Assembly: GCA_009781085.1 (NCBI GenBank)
Contig: WQYV01000007.1
Location: forward strand, 1 to 52,445
Length of the DNA: 52,445 nt
Source: Betaproteobacteria bacterium
GTDB taxonomy: Bacteria > Pseudomonadota > Gammaproteobacteria > Burkholderiales > Rhodocyclaceae
Reading direction: 5' to 3'
In this document: piece by piece, positions 34,815 through 44,212 of the stretch
Numbering within the stretch: the first letter of the stretch is position 1
Layout of the letters: the number at the start of each line of letters is the position of its first letter
Program-made: the position numbers and the translations under genes
The notes under the pieces: generated by a model
Databases searched by the model: none
What the model was told of the DNA's origin: nothing
What the model saw: only the letters and a program-made list of their open reading frames with translations

Positions 34815-36770
34815 TTATTGGCGTTTTTCCTGCTGTTGGAAAAAGTTGATGCGGCGGGTTTCTTTCAGGCTGTTGCCGTCCATTTTTCCTTCCACGATTT
34901 CGTAGCCCATTAGCGCGAAAATCCGTTTCGCGACGAAAAGCGGGCGCGAGTTACCATACCAGTCCACGCAGGAAGCTTTACATTGGTCGTCGTTTTTTTT
35001 GGCGTTAATGGAAGTGGTCAATGCGCCTGCTTCGGAGAAGCGTAAATGATTGTTTTTCAGGAAAATGACGCCGCTGGAAGGTTCCTTCAGTTGCTTCCAG
35101 CCGGGGCGGCTACCGCGTGCATAAGGCAGTCCCAGCAGGCCGCTTTCACTATTCTCTGCATCGGGTTTGTAGAAAAAACCATGACTGCGGGTTTCACCCT
35201 GCGCGGCATTTTTTAGCTTGAAGGTGTCGGCAATATGCGGCTTCGATGATTGCAGGGAGGCTGCGGGCCGGAAGCCAAGGACGCTGAAATACAGATTGCC
35301 CTTATTCCCACCCACTAGAAGCGGCGCCTTTCCCAATGCCTCAATGCGGTCGACGCGGTGTGGCAGGGCAATGCCCTCGACCTGGTCGGGATTGTCCCAC
35401 TTCAGGAGATATGCCAGGCTGGGGGATGCCTTTTTCCGTGTTCTTACCCAAGTTTTCCCTGTGCCATAAACGAGATAATCGCCGATGTAGCGGTTCTGAA
35501 GGCTTTCCCCGCCTTTGGGCGCGGGAAGTGGGTGGTAGTGTTCGGGTGGCGCGGAGGTCGAACCATCACCAAAATCACGCAAGGGTGTTCGCAATAGGGC
35601 GAGATCAGAACTGCCCTGTTCGGATGCCCACATGGAGGGCGCTGGGCCTTCGGCACGGAGCAGCACATTAAGATACCCGTCCGCGCTTTCCAAAAAGGAA
35701 AATTGATCGATGGGACTGCCGTAAGTTTTTAGGGCTGTGGGCGCTTCACGCGTATTCAAAGGCAAGCGGAAAACCGAGGCGGGGGCGGGCGTTTGGTTAG
35801 CGGATTCTCCGTAATTGCGGTGAAAGGATGCGCTCCAGACATATACCGCATCCTTGGCAACATAAAATTCGCGGCCGGAGGGACCCAATACTGCCGAGGC
35901 GGAACACTCCAGCTTGTCTCCGGCAATCTCACAGGTCGTGACCGTGTGCAGGGTGATGTTTTCCTTTGTTGGGTCGAGGTCATCCGCTGCGCGATAAATC
36001 CGGGTCGCGGGGGCAATCGGCGTGAAATCGGTTTTTTCATCCTTTTGCCAGCGGAAGGCGGCAGGGAAACTGTCCAGCGGGTTACGGTAAAAATTGAGAT
36101 GCAGTGGGGTGTAGAAGATCAGGGTATTGCCGATCAGGCGGCTGGCGTAGTTGCGCGAGGAATAGTAGTCATTGGAGCGCAGGACATAGGTGGCGTGATA
36201 GGTCAGGCGTCCGCCATCATCGATGCCAAACAGGATGACTTCCGTGCCGCCCTTGCTGTAGCTGTAACCGATGACCACGATGGTATTGCCGGAAATCAGC
36301 ATCTCGTCGTACCAGGCATAGCCGCTGGGGCCTGGCGCAAAAGCGTCTTTCATATCGACGGGCTGCAAGGCATTGTCACCGATGCGCACGGTGAACAGGC
36401 GTCCCCGGCGCAAGATGACCAGATGGTTTTTGTGAACCTTGACAATCCCGCCTTCATCCACGCCTGCCGTCTGGTTGTTGGTGACGGATTCGCTTTGCGC
36501 CGGGCTTTTATCTGCAGATGCGGGACTAGGTTCCGCTGCCGCATAAGCTACAAAATCCATATCACTTTCATCAACAGCCCCCCGGTTAAGACGCAGTTCT
36601 CCGAGAAGGGTCTTTTTCTCTTGTAGCCAGGCATTCAGTTCTTCTTCCGAAGTGAAAGCACGCAGGCTTGTTGGTTGCGCTGCTTGGGCAGCATTGGCCA
36701 GGATAAGGAAAACGGAAAAAACAAATAGCAACGCCACCATCTTCATAACAGGGATATAAACACGCGCCAT
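34815..36770 (-). CDS. Secreted beta-propeller domain protein
   Basis: A 651-residue exported protein with a signal peptide (about 9-31, ending AAQA) and a long beta-rich region typical of the secreted beta-propeller family. The landmark is TNNQTAGVDEGGIVKVHKNH near residue 100, the TNxQxxGVDExdivK motif of that family. The mature part has only four cysteines, in two close pairs (TCEIAGDKLEC and QCKASC), which suggests two disulfides. Function of the family is unknown; propellers usually bind proteins or ligands. ATG at 36770 has AAGGAAA upstream. It is packed 18 bases after the TerC-family gene. Confidence 0.8.
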   Translation of the reverse strand: MARVYIPVMKMVALLFVFSVFLILANAAQAAQPTSLRAFTSEEELNAWLQEKKTLLGELRLNRGAVDESDMDFVAYAAAEPSPASADKSPAQSESVTNNQTAGVDEGGIVKVHKNHLVILRRGRLFTVRIGDNALQPVDMKDAFAPGPSGYAWYDEMLISGNTIVVIGYSYSKGGTEVILFGIDDGGRLTYHATYVLRSNDYYSSRNYASRLIGNTLIFYTPLHLNFYRNPLDSFPAAFRWQKDEKTDFTPIAPATRIYRAADDLDPTKENITLHTVTTCEIAGDKLECSASAVLGPSGREFYVAKDAVYVWSASFHRNYGESANQTPAPASVFRLPLNTREAPTALKTYGSPIDQFSFLESADGYLNVLLRAEGPAPSMWASEQGSSDLALLRTPLRDFGDGSTSAPPEHYHPLPAPKGGESLQNRYIGDYLVYGTGKTWVRTRKKASPSLAYLLKWDNPDQVEGIALPHRVDRIEALGKAPLLVGGNKGNLYFSVLGFRPAASLQSSKPHIADTFKLKNAAQGETRSHGFFYKPDAENSESGLLGLPYARGSRPGWKQLKEPSSGVIFLKNNHLRFSEAGALTTSINAKKNDDQCKASCVDWYGNSRPLFVAKRIFALMGYEIVEGKMDGNSLKETRRINFFQQQEKRQ

Positions 36771-36788
36771 GGTCGATTTCCTTGTGGG

Positions 36789-37796
36789 CTATTCTTTCTT
36801 TGGGAAAAGAAAGGAAGCAGCAACTCCAGCAGCCAGCATACCAAAAACGATGGCAAGGCTCCATCCTGACGAGATATGAAAGCCGGTGTCTGAAACGGCA
36901 TGGTTCCAGGATTGGAGCGCCATTTTTGCGCCGATGAAAAACAGCAGGCCGATGACAGCCTTTTCGAGATGTACCAGGTATTTGGTGAGCGCAGCCAGCA
37001 CGAAATAGAGGCTGCGTAGGCCAAGAATGGCGAAAATCATCGCGGCATAGACGAGCAGTGGCTCCTGTGTGATGGCAATGACGGCGGGGACAGAATCGAA
37101 GGCGAAGGCGATGTCGGAAGTCTCGATGGCCATCAGGCATAGGAACGCCGGGGTGGCGTACAGAGCGCCTTTTCGGGTCGCGTTCGAGACTTGCCCGTTT
37201 TGGGCGTCATTGTCGGGAAGTTGGGAGTGGCGGATGAAAAAACGGTTCAGGTGCAGCTTGGTATAGACGGGGAGCAGCTTGCCGGTGAGCCGGACAGACC
37301 AGTGATCCGAGTAATCTTCGATATTTTCTGCATGGTCAGGTTTTTGCAGCATCTTGACCGCACTCCAGATCACGAAAGCGGCGAAGAGGAACCCTACCCA
37401 GGGACTTGCGTAAAAAAGCTCTGTCCCAATGACAACGAAAATGGCGCGAAAGATCAGCGCGCCGATAATGCCATAGTAGAGGATGCGGTGTTGCAGCGCG
37501 CCCTTGATGCCGAACGAGGCAAAAATGGCCATGAAGACCATCAGGTTGTCGACCGAGAGGGATTTTTCGAGCGCGTAACCGGCAAGGTAGAGGTCAGCCC
37601 ATTTTTTGTCGAAACGGATCCATAAGTAAGCATAGAACGCGAGCGCAAGGACAATCCAGAACACGGTCCAGCGGGTAGCATCAGAGAGCAAGATTTCGAC
37701 GCTTTTCTTGTGGGCAAAGAGATCAAGATAGACGGAAACGACGGTTACACCGATAAAGATCAGTATTGCTTCCAACGGGAAACCAAAATGTTCCAT
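36789..37796 (-). CDS. TerC/Alx-family membrane protein (probable Mn exporter / exoenzyme metalation)
   Basis: A 335-residue protein with about nine helices. TerC hallmarks are LEKSLSVDNLMVF in the first half and ETSDIAFAFDSVPAV in the second; the acidic residues there are thought to bind metal. Length and layout match Alx/YkoY-type members. Family members export Mn(II), and Bacillus homologues help load metal into exported enzymes. The ATG at 37796 gives the usual MEHFGFP start; a 29-residue upstream extension is not supported. No yybP-ykoY riboswitch is seen; instead the gene is 28 bases after the Dsb-like gene. Confidence 0.9.
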   Translation of the reverse strand: MEHFGFPLEAILIFIGVTVVSVYLDLFAHKKSVEILLSDATRWTVFWIVLALAFYAYLWIRFDKKWADLYLAGYALEKSLSVDNLMVFMAIFASFGIKGALQHRILYYGIIGALIFRAIFVVIGTELFYASPWVGFLFAAFVIWSAVKMLQKPDHAENIEDYSDHWSVRLTGKLLPVYTKLHLNRFFIRHSQLPDNDAQNGQVSNATRKGALYATPAFLCLMAIETSDIAFAFDSVPAVIAITQEPLLVYAAMIFAILGLRSLYFVLAALTKYLVHLEKAVIGLLFFIGAKMALQSWNHAVSDTGFHISSGWSLAIVFGMLAAGVAASFLFPKKE

Positions 37797-37824
37797 GGCC
37801 GGTTCCTGTAATTGGGGGGAACTA

Positions 37825-38328
37825 CTATTTTGCCCGGAACAGGTGCGGCACGCCCCGGATGCCCATTGTTTCCCCGAGTTCAAGGTTTTCGTCGATGGCT
37901 GCGGTATCGCAATCGCTTGTACCAGAAGGCAACCGACGTTTCAGCATCCAATCATTCCAGGCCAAGGCAGGGTTGGGGGTACACCATATGCGGCGAGATT
38001 TGATGACAGAATCTTCCGATAGCAAGGGGGTCAGGAAAGTATAGAGGGTGATATTGTCCAAGCGGTTCAAGTTTCTGTCGAGTTTAATGCAATATGAACA
38101 GTTCGGGTCTTCAAAACTCACCAGGGTTAGTTCACCGCTGCCGCGAACCTGTTTGATGGCATGCTCCAAAGGAAGCCCGTCGAGCCCTATTGAGCCGTCC
38201 ACTTTGGTGAGCACGGCCAGAAGTGCTTCTTCAGGCGTAGCAGGTTCCTTGTCGCGGTATTGGTAATAGAGGTTGGCCGCCGCGCAGAGGGTGAGGATGG
38301 CGGCGACGAGGATGTCTTTTCCCTTCAT
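37825..38328 (-). CDS. DsbC/DsbG-like thiol-disulfide protein, shortened at the C-terminus
   Basis: A 167-residue membrane-anchored protein: one N-terminal helix (about 5-22) and a thioredoxin-like domain with CSYC at 77-80 and a cis-Pro loop RGVPHLF. It stops four residues after the cis-Pro loop (FRAK then two stop codons), where DsbC/G and related proteins normally continue for about 20-30 more residues. It may be truncated or a natural short form. The start codon overlaps the hisC stop in an ATGA arrangement. It is probably a periplasmic disulfide reductase or isomerase, with the cysteine-paired beta-propeller protein a possible client. Confidence 0.75.
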   Translation of the reverse strand: MKGKDILVAAILTLCAAANLYYQYRDKEPATPEEALLAVLTKVDGSIGLDGLPLEHAIKQVRGSGELTLVSFEDPNCSYCIKLDRNLNRLDNITLYTFLTPLLSEDSVIKSRRIWCTPNPALAWNDWMLKRRLPSGTSDCDTAAIDENLELGETMGIRGVPHLFRAK

Positions 38329-39410
38329 CGCGCATCCAGGATATCCCGTAAGGCATTGGCCAGCGCCGCGCATTGGCTGTCGTCGCCGATGGTAATGCGT
38401 AGGTATTGCGCGATTCTCGGCGTTTTGAAGTGACGCACGATAATGGCGCGTTCACGCAGGGCGGAAGCAAGTTCAGCCGCATCAAAACCGGGGAGGCGTG
38501 CAAAAACGAAATTAGCCCCGGAGGGCAGAACCTCAAAACCGAGTGCCTGCAACTGCGCGGTAAACGCGGCGCGGGTCGCGATGACTTTACGGCAACCAGC
38601 CTGGAACCAAGGCTCGTCTTCCACCGAGGCCAGCGCACCCGCAAGCGCCAGCCGGTCGAGCGGGTAGGAGTTGAAGCTGTTCTTGACCCGTTCCAACCCG
38701 GCAATCAATCCGTGCTGGCCGATAGCGAAACCGACCCGTAGCCCGGCAAGCGCCCGGCTCTTCGAGAAAGTGTGGACGGCCAGCAGGTTAGGATAACGTC
38801 TGATGAGTGCAATGGCGCTGACGCCGTCCTGATCGGCGAAGTCAATGTAAGCCTCGTCGACCAGCACGACGGCTTGCGGGTTGGCGGCGACGATGCGTTC
38901 GACATCGGCGGGCGGCAGCAGGCGGCTCGTCGGGGCGTTCGGGTTGGGAAAGATGATGGCCCCGGCGCGATCTTCCCCACGGGGAAAGTAGTCTTCCGGA
39001 CGCAGGGCGAATGCGTCATCAAGCGGAATCTGGCGGTATTCGATGCCAAAAAGGCCGCAATAAATCGGGTAGAAGCTGTAGGTGACATCCGGCATCCACA
39101 GTGGACGTTCGTGCTTCAACAGGCCGATGAAGGCAAGAGCCAGCACTTCGTCGGAACCGTTGCCGACGAAGACTTGTTCCGGGCTTACCTTGTAACGGTT
39201 GGCAATCGCTACTTTGAGGGCTTTGGCGTCCGGGTCGGGGTAGAGCCGCAAAGTGTCTTCGGTAGCTGCGCGGATCGCGGCGAGCGCTTTTGGGGAAGGC
39301 CCGTAAGGGTTTTCGTTGGTGTTAAGTTTGATGAGATTGTCGAGCGCGGGCTGTTCGCCCGGAACGTAGGGGGTCAGTCCGTGGGTAACGGCGCTCCAGT
39401 AGCGGCTCAT
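38325..39410 (-). CDS. hisC: Histidinol-phosphate aminotransferase
   Basis: PLP enzyme that converts imidazole-acetol phosphate to histidinol phosphate, using glutamate. The 361-residue product has [12 protein letters not shown], the PLP-phosphate site [10 protein letters not shown], the Asp/Tyr pocket DEAYIDFA and the PLP-lysine region [15 protein letters not shown]. The ATG at 39410 is the natural MSRYW start; the longer frame reads antisense through hisB. Its orientation is unusual: hisC faces away from hisB, with their 5' ends 84 bases apart, rather than preceding it in the same direction. It heads the run dsb-like, terC, beta-propeller, MBL. Confidence 0.96.
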   Translation of the reverse strand: MSRYWSAVTHGLTPYVPGEQPALDNLIKLNTNENPYGPSPKALAAIRAATEDTLRLYPDPDAKALKVAIANRYKVSPEQVFVGNGSDEVLALAFIGLLKHERPLWMPDVTYSFYPIYCGLFGIEYRQIPLDDAFALRPEDYFPRGEDRAGAIIFPNPNAPTSRLLPPADVERIVAANPQAVVLVDEAYIDFADQDGVSAIALIRRYPNLLAVHTFSKSRALAGLRVGFAIGQHGLIAGLERVKNSFNSYPLDRLALAGALASVEDEPWFQAGCRKVIATRAAFTAQLQALGFEVLPSGANFVFARLPGFDAAELASALRERAIIVRHFKTPRIAQYLRITIGDDSQCAALANALRDILDAR

Positions 39411-39494
39411 GCGAAAACTGCGAGAAATAAGGGATAGACGGATGATTGATAATGATATCATGCGGTATTTCATCCATTGCTTTACCAGTTGAAC
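39411..39494. promoter_or_regulatory. Divergent promoter region between hisC and hisB
   Basis: These 84 bases must drive both directions. ATGATATCAT (39452-39461) is a perfect palindrome near the centre and could be an operator or simply AT-rich promoter sequence. No -35/-10 pair was assigned with confidence. Confidence 0.4.
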
Positions 39495-40082
39495 ATGCGT
39501 CAGGCCAGCCTTACTCGTAACACCGACGAAACCCGTATTTCGGTGTGTATCGACCTGGACGGTGCGGGGCAGGCTAGGCTCGATACCGGCGTGCCGTTTC
39601 TCGATCACATGCTTGACCAAGTTGCGCGACATGGTTTCATCGACCTTGAGGTGCATTGCGAGGGCGACATCCATATCGACGATCATCATTCGGTCGAGGA
39701 TGTCGGCATTACGCTTGGGCAGGCATTCGCCAAAGCGCTTGGGGACAAAAAGGGCGTGTGCCGTTATGGCCATGCCTATGTGCCGCTTGACGAGTCGCTC
39801 TCCAGGGTGGCGCTCGACCTTTCCGGGCGGCCAGGGTTGTTTTATTGCGTGGATTTTGCCCGTGAGCGCGTTGGCGGTTTCGATGTTGATCTCGCACGCG
39901 AGTTTTTCCAAGGTTTTGTCAATCACGCTGGGGTAACGCTGCACATCGACAATCTGCGTGGCAACAATGCACATCACCAGTGCGAAACCATTTTCAAGGC
40001 GTTTGCCCGTGCGTTGCGCATGGCTATTAAGCATGATGAACATGCAGCGGGCATCGTGCCTTCGACCAAGGGTGCCCTCTGA
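39495..40082 (+). CDS. hisB: Imidazoleglycerol-phosphate dehydratase
   Basis: Dehydrates imidazole-glycerol phosphate to imidazole-acetol phosphate. The 195-residue size is that of the monofunctional enzyme, without the histidinol-phosphatase domain of E. coli. The manganese-binding motifs are present: [26 protein letters not shown], and later [18 protein letters not shown]. The ATG at 39495 is chosen; a start six codons earlier is possible. First gene of hisBHAFIE in this window; hisG and hisD are not here. Confidence 0.97.
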   Translation: MRQASLTRNTDETRISVCIDLDGAGQARLDTGVPFLDHMLDQVARHGFIDLEVHCEGDIHIDDHHSVEDVGITLGQAFAKALGDKKGVCRYGHAYVPLDESLSRVALDLSGRPGLFYCVDFARERVGGFDVDLAREFFQGFVNHAGVTLHIDNLRGNNAHHQCETIFKAFARALRMAIKHDEHAAGIVPSTKGAL

Positions 40083-40148
40083 GGCGACAATCTTCCCGTA
40101 GCGGCGCTTTCTTCCTTATTCCTTATCTAGTAATTGGGCACGAACACG

Positions 40149-40784
40149 ATGAGCACGGTAGCCATCATCGACTACGGTATGGGGAACCTGCGTTCGGTTG
40201 CTAAGGCCATCGAGCACGTTGCGCCTGCGTTTCGGGTGGAAGTTACCGCCGACGCGGCACGGGTGGTTGCCGCCGATCGCGTGGTGTTCCCCGGCCAAGG
40301 GGCGATGCCCGATTGCATGCGCGAACTCGATTCGCGCGGGCTGCGTCCGGCGGTGCTGAACGCGGCGGCATCAAAACCTTTCCTGGGAATCTGTATCGGC
40401 CTGCAAATGCTGTTTGAGCACAGTAACGAGGGTAACGTGCCGGGGCTAGGCGTGTTCGCAGGCAATGTGGCGCGTTTCTCCAAAGAGATGTTCGGCACGG
40501 CGGGCATGCGCCTGAAAGTGCCGCACATGGGCTGGAACGAGGTGCGGCAGCGGCAGCCCCATCCGCTTTGGGAAGGGATCCCTGATGGGGATCGCTTTTA
40601 TTTCGTGCACAGCTATTGCGTGCAGCCTGCCGACTCTGTCATGACTGCCGCCGAAACAGATCATGGCACCCGCTTTACCAGCGCAGTGGGGCAAGCTAAT
40701 ATTTTCGCGGTTCAGTTTCACCCTGAGAAGAGCGCACACGCAGGCTTGCGTTTACTGTCTAATTTCATCCATTGGGCGCCCTGA
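40149..40784 (+). CDS. hisH: Imidazole glycerol phosphate synthase, glutaminase subunit
   Basis: Supplies ammonia from glutamine to HisF. The 211-residue product has the class I glutaminase triad: Cys in FLGICIGLQMLFE and His-x-Glu in FAVQFHPEKS. The N-terminus VAIIDYGMGNLRSV is typical. ATG at 40149 avoids a five-residue extension. It lies 66 bases after hisB and 40 before hisA. Confidence 0.97.
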   Translation: MSTVAIIDYGMGNLRSVAKAIEHVAPAFRVEVTADAARVVAADRVVFPGQGAMPDCMRELDSRGLRPAVLNAAASKPFLGICIGLQMLFEHSNEGNVPGLGVFAGNVARFSKEMFGTAGMRLKVPHMGWNEVRQRQPHPLWEGIPDGDRFYFVHSYCVQPADSVMTAAETDHGTRFTSAVGQANIFAVQFHPEKSAHAGLRLLSNFIHWAP

Positions 40785-40824
40785 ACTGCGGTCTCGCCTA
40801 TCCTACTGTTCATGATATCCCGAT

Positions 40825-41583
40825 ATGCTGCTCATTCCCGCCATTGACCTCAAGGATGGCCATTGTGTTCGCCTCAAACAGGGCGAGATGGACAAGGCCA
40901 CAGTGTTTTCGGATGCGCCTGCCAAAATGGCGCGACATTGGATCGAACAAGGTGCGCGACGGCTGCACCTGGTCGACCTGAACGGCGCTTTTGTCGGCAA
41001 GCCTGTCAACGGCAAGGCGATTCGCGCTATCACCGAAGAAGTCGGTGATGACATCCCGGTGCAACTTGGCGGCGGCATCCGCGACTTGGATACCATCGAG
41101 CGGTATCTCGACAGCGGCATTAGCTACGTCATCATCGGCACGGCGGCCGTCAAGCATCCCGGCCTGCTACGTGATGCCTGCGGCGCTTTTCCGGGGCATA
41201 TCATCGTCGGGCTGGACGCGCGCGACGGCAAGGTGGCCGTCGACGGCTGGTCAAAAGTGACCGGCCACGACGCGGTCGATCTGGCGAAGAAATTTGAGGA
41301 TTATGGTGTCGAGGCGGTGATTTATACTGACATCGGGCGTGACGGGATGCTTTCTGGAGTCAACATCGAAGCGACTGTACGCTTGGCGCGGGCGCTGCGC
41401 ATTTCGGTGATTGCCAGCGGCGGCGTGGCGAACATGGCCGACATCGAAGCCCTGTGCGCAATTGAAGATGAAGGCGTGGTGGCCGCCATTACCGGGCGCG
41501 CGATCTATGAAGGCACGCTTGATTTTGCTGCTGCACAGGCCCGCGCCGACGAACTTGCGACAGGAGACACTGATGTTGGCTAA
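40825..41583 (+). CDS. hisA: ProFAR isomerase
   Basis: Isomerises ProFAR to PRFAR. The 252-residue (beta/alpha)8 protein has the catalytic Asp8 in IPAIDLKDG, the phosphate-binding QLGGGIRDL and the second catalytic Asp in [12 protein letters not shown]. Its end overlaps hisF by 11 bases, so the two paralogous barrels are translationally coupled. Confidence 0.97.
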   Translation: MLLIPAIDLKDGHCVRLKQGEMDKATVFSDAPAKMARHWIEQGARRLHLVDLNGAFVGKPVNGKAIRAITEEVGDDIPVQLGGGIRDLDTIERYLDSGISYVIIGTAAVKHPGLLRDACGAFPGHIIVGLDARDGKVAVDGWSKVTGHDAVDLAKKFEDYGVEAVIYTDIGRDGMLSGVNIEATVRLARALRISVIASGGVANMADIEALCAIEDEGVVAAITGRAIYEGTLDFAAAQARADELATGDTDVG

Positions 41584-42331
41584 ACGAGTTATTCCCTGCC
41601 TGGATGTACATGCCGGACGGGTGGTCAAGGGTACGAACTTCGTCGACCTGCGCGACGCGGGCGACCCGGTAGAAATCGCGCGACGCTATGACGAACAGGG
41701 CGCGGACGAACTGACGTTTCTCGACATCACAGCCAGTTCGGACGAGCGCGACACTATCGTCCATGTGGTCGAAAAGGTAGCTGAGCAGATTTTCATTCCG
41801 CTAACCGTGGGTGGCGGCGTGCGCACGGTCGAGGATGTGCGCCGCCTTCTCAACGCCGGGGCGGACAAGGTGAGCATCAACACGGCGGCGGTCAACGACC
41901 CGCAACTCATTCGGGAAGCCAGTAGTAAGGTGGGCAACCAGTGCATCGTGGCGGCCATCGACGCCAAGCAGAAAGCGCCGGGTCGATGGGAAGTGTTTAC
42001 ACACGGCGGGCGCAAGGGCACGGGGCTGGACGCTGTAGAATGGGCTTTGCGGCTGGAAAGCCTGGGTGCGGGGGAAATCCTGCTCACCAGCATGGATCGG
42101 GACGGAACCAACATTGGGTTCGATCTCGAACTGACCCGCGCTGTGGCCGATGCGGTGCACATCCCGGTGATTGCCAGCGGTGGGGCGGGGTCGCTCGAAC
42201 ATTTGGCCGACGGCGTGAGCATCGGTCATGCCGACGCGGTGCTTGCGGCGGGCATTTTCCACTTCGGCAAGCACACGATACGCGAGGCCAAGGAGTTCAT
42301 GCGCGCGCGCGGGATTGAGGTTCGTTTGTGA
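41573..42331 (+). CDS. hisF: Imidazole glycerol phosphate synthase, cyclase subunit
   Basis: Forms imidazole glycerol phosphate and AICAR using ammonia from HisH. The 252-residue barrel has the catalytic Asp in [15 protein letters not shown] and the second in [15 protein letters not shown], plus phosphate sites LTVGGGVR and [15 protein letters not shown] at 41573 lies inside the end of hisA. The stop overlaps the hisI start by 4 bases. Confidence 0.97.
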   Translation: MLAKRVIPCLDVHAGRVVKGTNFVDLRDAGDPVEIARRYDEQGADELTFLDITASSDERDTIVHVVEKVAEQIFIPLTVGGGVRTVEDVRRLLNAGADKVSINTAAVNDPQLIREASSKVGNQCIVAAIDAKQKAPGRWEVFTHGGRKGTGLDAVEWALRLESLGAGEILLTSMDRDGTNIGFDLELTRAVADAVHIPVIASGGAGSLEHLADGVSIGHADAVLAAGIFHFGKHTIREAKEFMRARGIEVRL

Positions 42332-42741
42332 GTGTAAACGCGGACTGGCTCGACGTTCTCCGGTGGGACGCCGACGGCCTGATTCCGGTCATCGCGCAGG
42401 AAGCGGCAAGCGGCAAGGTGCTGATGTTTGCCTGGATGAACCGCGAGGCGCTGGCGCGTACCATGGCGACGGGCGAGGCCGTGTACTGGTCGCGATCCCG
42501 TGCGCGGCTCTGGCACAAGGGCGAGGAATCAGGCCATGTGCAAAAGGTGCTCGGCCTGCGCGCCGATTGCGATGGTGACGCGCTGTTGCTTTCCATCGAA
42601 CAAACAGGCGGCATTGCTTGCCACACCGGGCGGCAAAGTTGTTTTTTCCGGCAGTTGTCTGGTGAAACCAGAAAATGGGAAGAAGCCGAGCCGGTGTTAA
42701 AAGACCCGAAAGACATCTACAAGGGAAATCCCAAAAAGTGA
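42328..42741 (+). CDS. hisI: Phosphoribosyl-AMP cyclohydrolase
   Basis: Opens the adenine ring of PR-AMP. The 137-residue product has the metal-binding DCDGDALLL and the cysteines of the [14 protein letters not shown] segment, with the family block [12 protein letters not shown] and the [17 protein letters not shown] stretch. It starts at GTG in a 4-base overlap with hisF. HisI and HisE are separate genes here, unlike the fused enterobacterial HisIE. Confidence 0.97.
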   Translation: MSVNADWLDVLRWDADGLIPVIAQEAASGKVLMFAWMNREALARTMATGEAVYWSRSRARLWHKGEESGHVQKVLGLRADCDGDALLLSIEQTGGIACHTGRQSCFFRQLSGETRKWEEAEPVLKDPKDIYKGNPKK

Positions 42742-43079
42742 GCAATACCATGCCCCCTGCCGATGACGTGTTCGCCCGGCTTGCTGCCACGCTGGCCGAA
42801 CGCCGTGGAGCCTCCCCTGAAAGCTCTTACGTGGCGAAGCTCTACGCTGGCGGGCCGGATGCGATCCTGAAAAAAATCGGCGAAGAATCTGCCGAACTCA
42901 TTATGGCAAGCAAAGACGGGCGACTCGATGGTATTGTTCATGAAGCGGCGGACGCGATTTTTCACATCATGACGCTGCTCGCCTTTCATGGCCTGTCGAT
43001 TGACAATGTGCGCCGAGAACTAGTAAGGCGCGAAGGCGTTTCAGGCATCGAGGAAAAACGGTCGCGGCAACCTGGATGA
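42738..43079 (+). CDS. hisE: Phosphoribosyl-ATP pyrophosphatase
   Basis: Hydrolyses PR-ATP to PR-AMP. The 113-residue helical product of the MazG-like fold shows [31 protein letters not shown] and [14 protein letters not shown], the family's acidic metal-binding helices. A GTG at 42738 overlaps the hisI stop and fits the operon pattern; an ATG at 42750 is the alternative. Confidence 0.95.
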   Translation: MSNTMPPADDVFARLAATLAERRGASPESSYVAKLYAGGPDAILKKIGEESAELIMASKDGRLDGIVHEAADAIFHIMTLLAFHGLSIDNVRRELVRREGVSGIEEKRSRQPG

Positions 43080-43112
43080 AAAGCATCCGTATCCGAACTT
43101 ACGGAGAACGAC

Positions 43113-43466
43113 ATGGGTGATTGCATTTTCTGCAAAATTGCGGTGGGTGAAATCCCCGCAAAAAAATGCTTTGAGGACGATTTTGTCATTGCCTTCCACG
43201 ACATCCATCCGTTGCGGCCTACGCACGTGCTCGTGATTCCCAAGAGGCACATTGTCTCGCTGACCAATGTTGGCTTGGAGGATGAGCCGGTACTGGGGCG
43301 GATGCTCTCCATTGCGCAAAAAATTGCAGTGGAACATGGCAGCGATGACGGTTTTCGGTGCATCATCAACACGGGTAGGGTCGGTGGGCAGGAAGTGCCG
43401 CATCTGCATCTACACATTTTGGGCGGATCGGAGCCAGTTGGCCCGATGGTAAGTAAAGTGAAGTAA
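43113..43466 (+). CDS. hinT: HIT-family purine nucleoside phosphoramidase
   Basis: A 117-residue HIT protein that cleaves phosphoramidate-linked purine nucleotides. The N-terminal CIFCKIAVGEIPA and the histidine triad HLHLHILGG are complete. Its place between hisE and tatA is common in betaproteobacteria, and the spacing (33 and 14 bases) suggests one transcript. The natural substrate in bacteria is not settled. Confidence 0.93.
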   Translation: MGDCIFCKIAVGEIPAKKCFEDDFVIAFHDIHPLRPTHVLVIPKRHIVSLTNVGLEDEPVLGRMLSIAQKIAVEHGSDDGFRCIINTGRVGGQEVPHLHLHILGGSEPVGPMVSKVK

Positions 43467-43480
43467 CCTAGGAGAATCTG

Positions 43481-43729
43481 ATGGGTGCATCGAGTATTAC
43501 GCACTGGCTCATTATTTTGTTGGTCGTCGTGCTGGTTTTCGGCACGAAGAAGTTGCGCAATATCGGCCAGGATCTTGGCGGTGCGGTACGTGGCTTCAAG
43601 GAAGGTATCAGGGAAGGTGATGCCGCTGCCGAAGCTGCGCAACCGCTCCAGGTGACTGCGCGGGAAAGCACGGTCATCGAAGGTGAAGCCCACGAGAAGG
43701 CCATCAATGACCCGGAAAAATCCGCCTGA
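43481..43729 (+). CDS. tatA: Sec-independent protein translocase subunit TatA
   Basis: Pore-forming subunit of the twin-arginine translocase. The 82-residue product has a short N-terminal helix ([14 protein letters not shown]) followed by the TatA signature [14 protein letters not shown] and an amphipathic helix, then an acidic tail. An AGGAG sequence precedes the ATG. First of tatABC, which exports folded, often cofactor-bearing proteins. Confidence 0.95.
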   Translation: MGASSITHWLIILLVVVLVFGTKKLRNIGQDLGGAVRGFKEGIREGDAAAEAAQPLQVTARESTVIEGEAHEKAINDPEKSA

Positions 43730-43777
43730 TACCTGTTTCGCAGGATAATGATGACGATGGCAATAGGTTCCTGAGGT

Positions 43778-44212
43778 ATGTTCGACTTTGGTTTTTCACA
43801 GCTCATCGTCATCGCCCTTGTGCTACTGGTGGTGGTCGGCCCCGAACGCCTGCCTCGCGTAGCGCGCACTGCCGGACATCTGTTCGGACGGATGCAGCGT
43901 TACATCTCGGATGTGAAAGCCGATATCCAACGCGAAATGCAACTCGACGAGTTGAAAAATATACAGGAACAGGCGCGGACATTTGAACAGTCCTTGCGCA
44001 AGGAAATAGGAAAGGTTCGTTCTGACGTGCAGGAGGCACTGAGCCCGCCTGAACCCGATGCAGGCGGAACCACCACCGCCGCACTACCGCAAGTGGTAGC
44101 CGCTGCACCCACCGGACAAGTAAGCGCGCAAGAGCCGCAATCCGCTCCGGGGCTGGAGCCGGCACCAGTGCCTGCCCCAGCCGTACCAACGAAACCTGCG
44201 GATTCCGTATGA
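43778..44212 (+). CDS. tatB: Sec-independent protein translocase subunit TatB
   Basis: Substrate-receptor partner of TatC. The 144-residue product starts MFDFGFSQLIVIALVLLVVVGPERLPRVAR in type, with the Glu in the helix-end GPERLP motif that marks TatB, then a long charged helix and a Pro/Ala-rich tail. The stop overlaps the tatC start by 4 bases. Confidence 0.94.
   Translation: MFDFGFSQLIVIALVLLVVVGPERLPRVARTAGHLFGRMQRYISDVKADIQREMQLDELKNIQEQARTFEQSLRKEIGKVRSDVQEALSPPEPDAGGTTTAALPQVVAAAPTGQVSAQEPQSAPGLEPAPVPAPAVPTKPADSV

Noticed and set aside
39411-40043. N-terminal extension of hisC reading antisense through hisB
   Set aside because: The extension mirrors hisB codons; the natural hisC start is at 39410.
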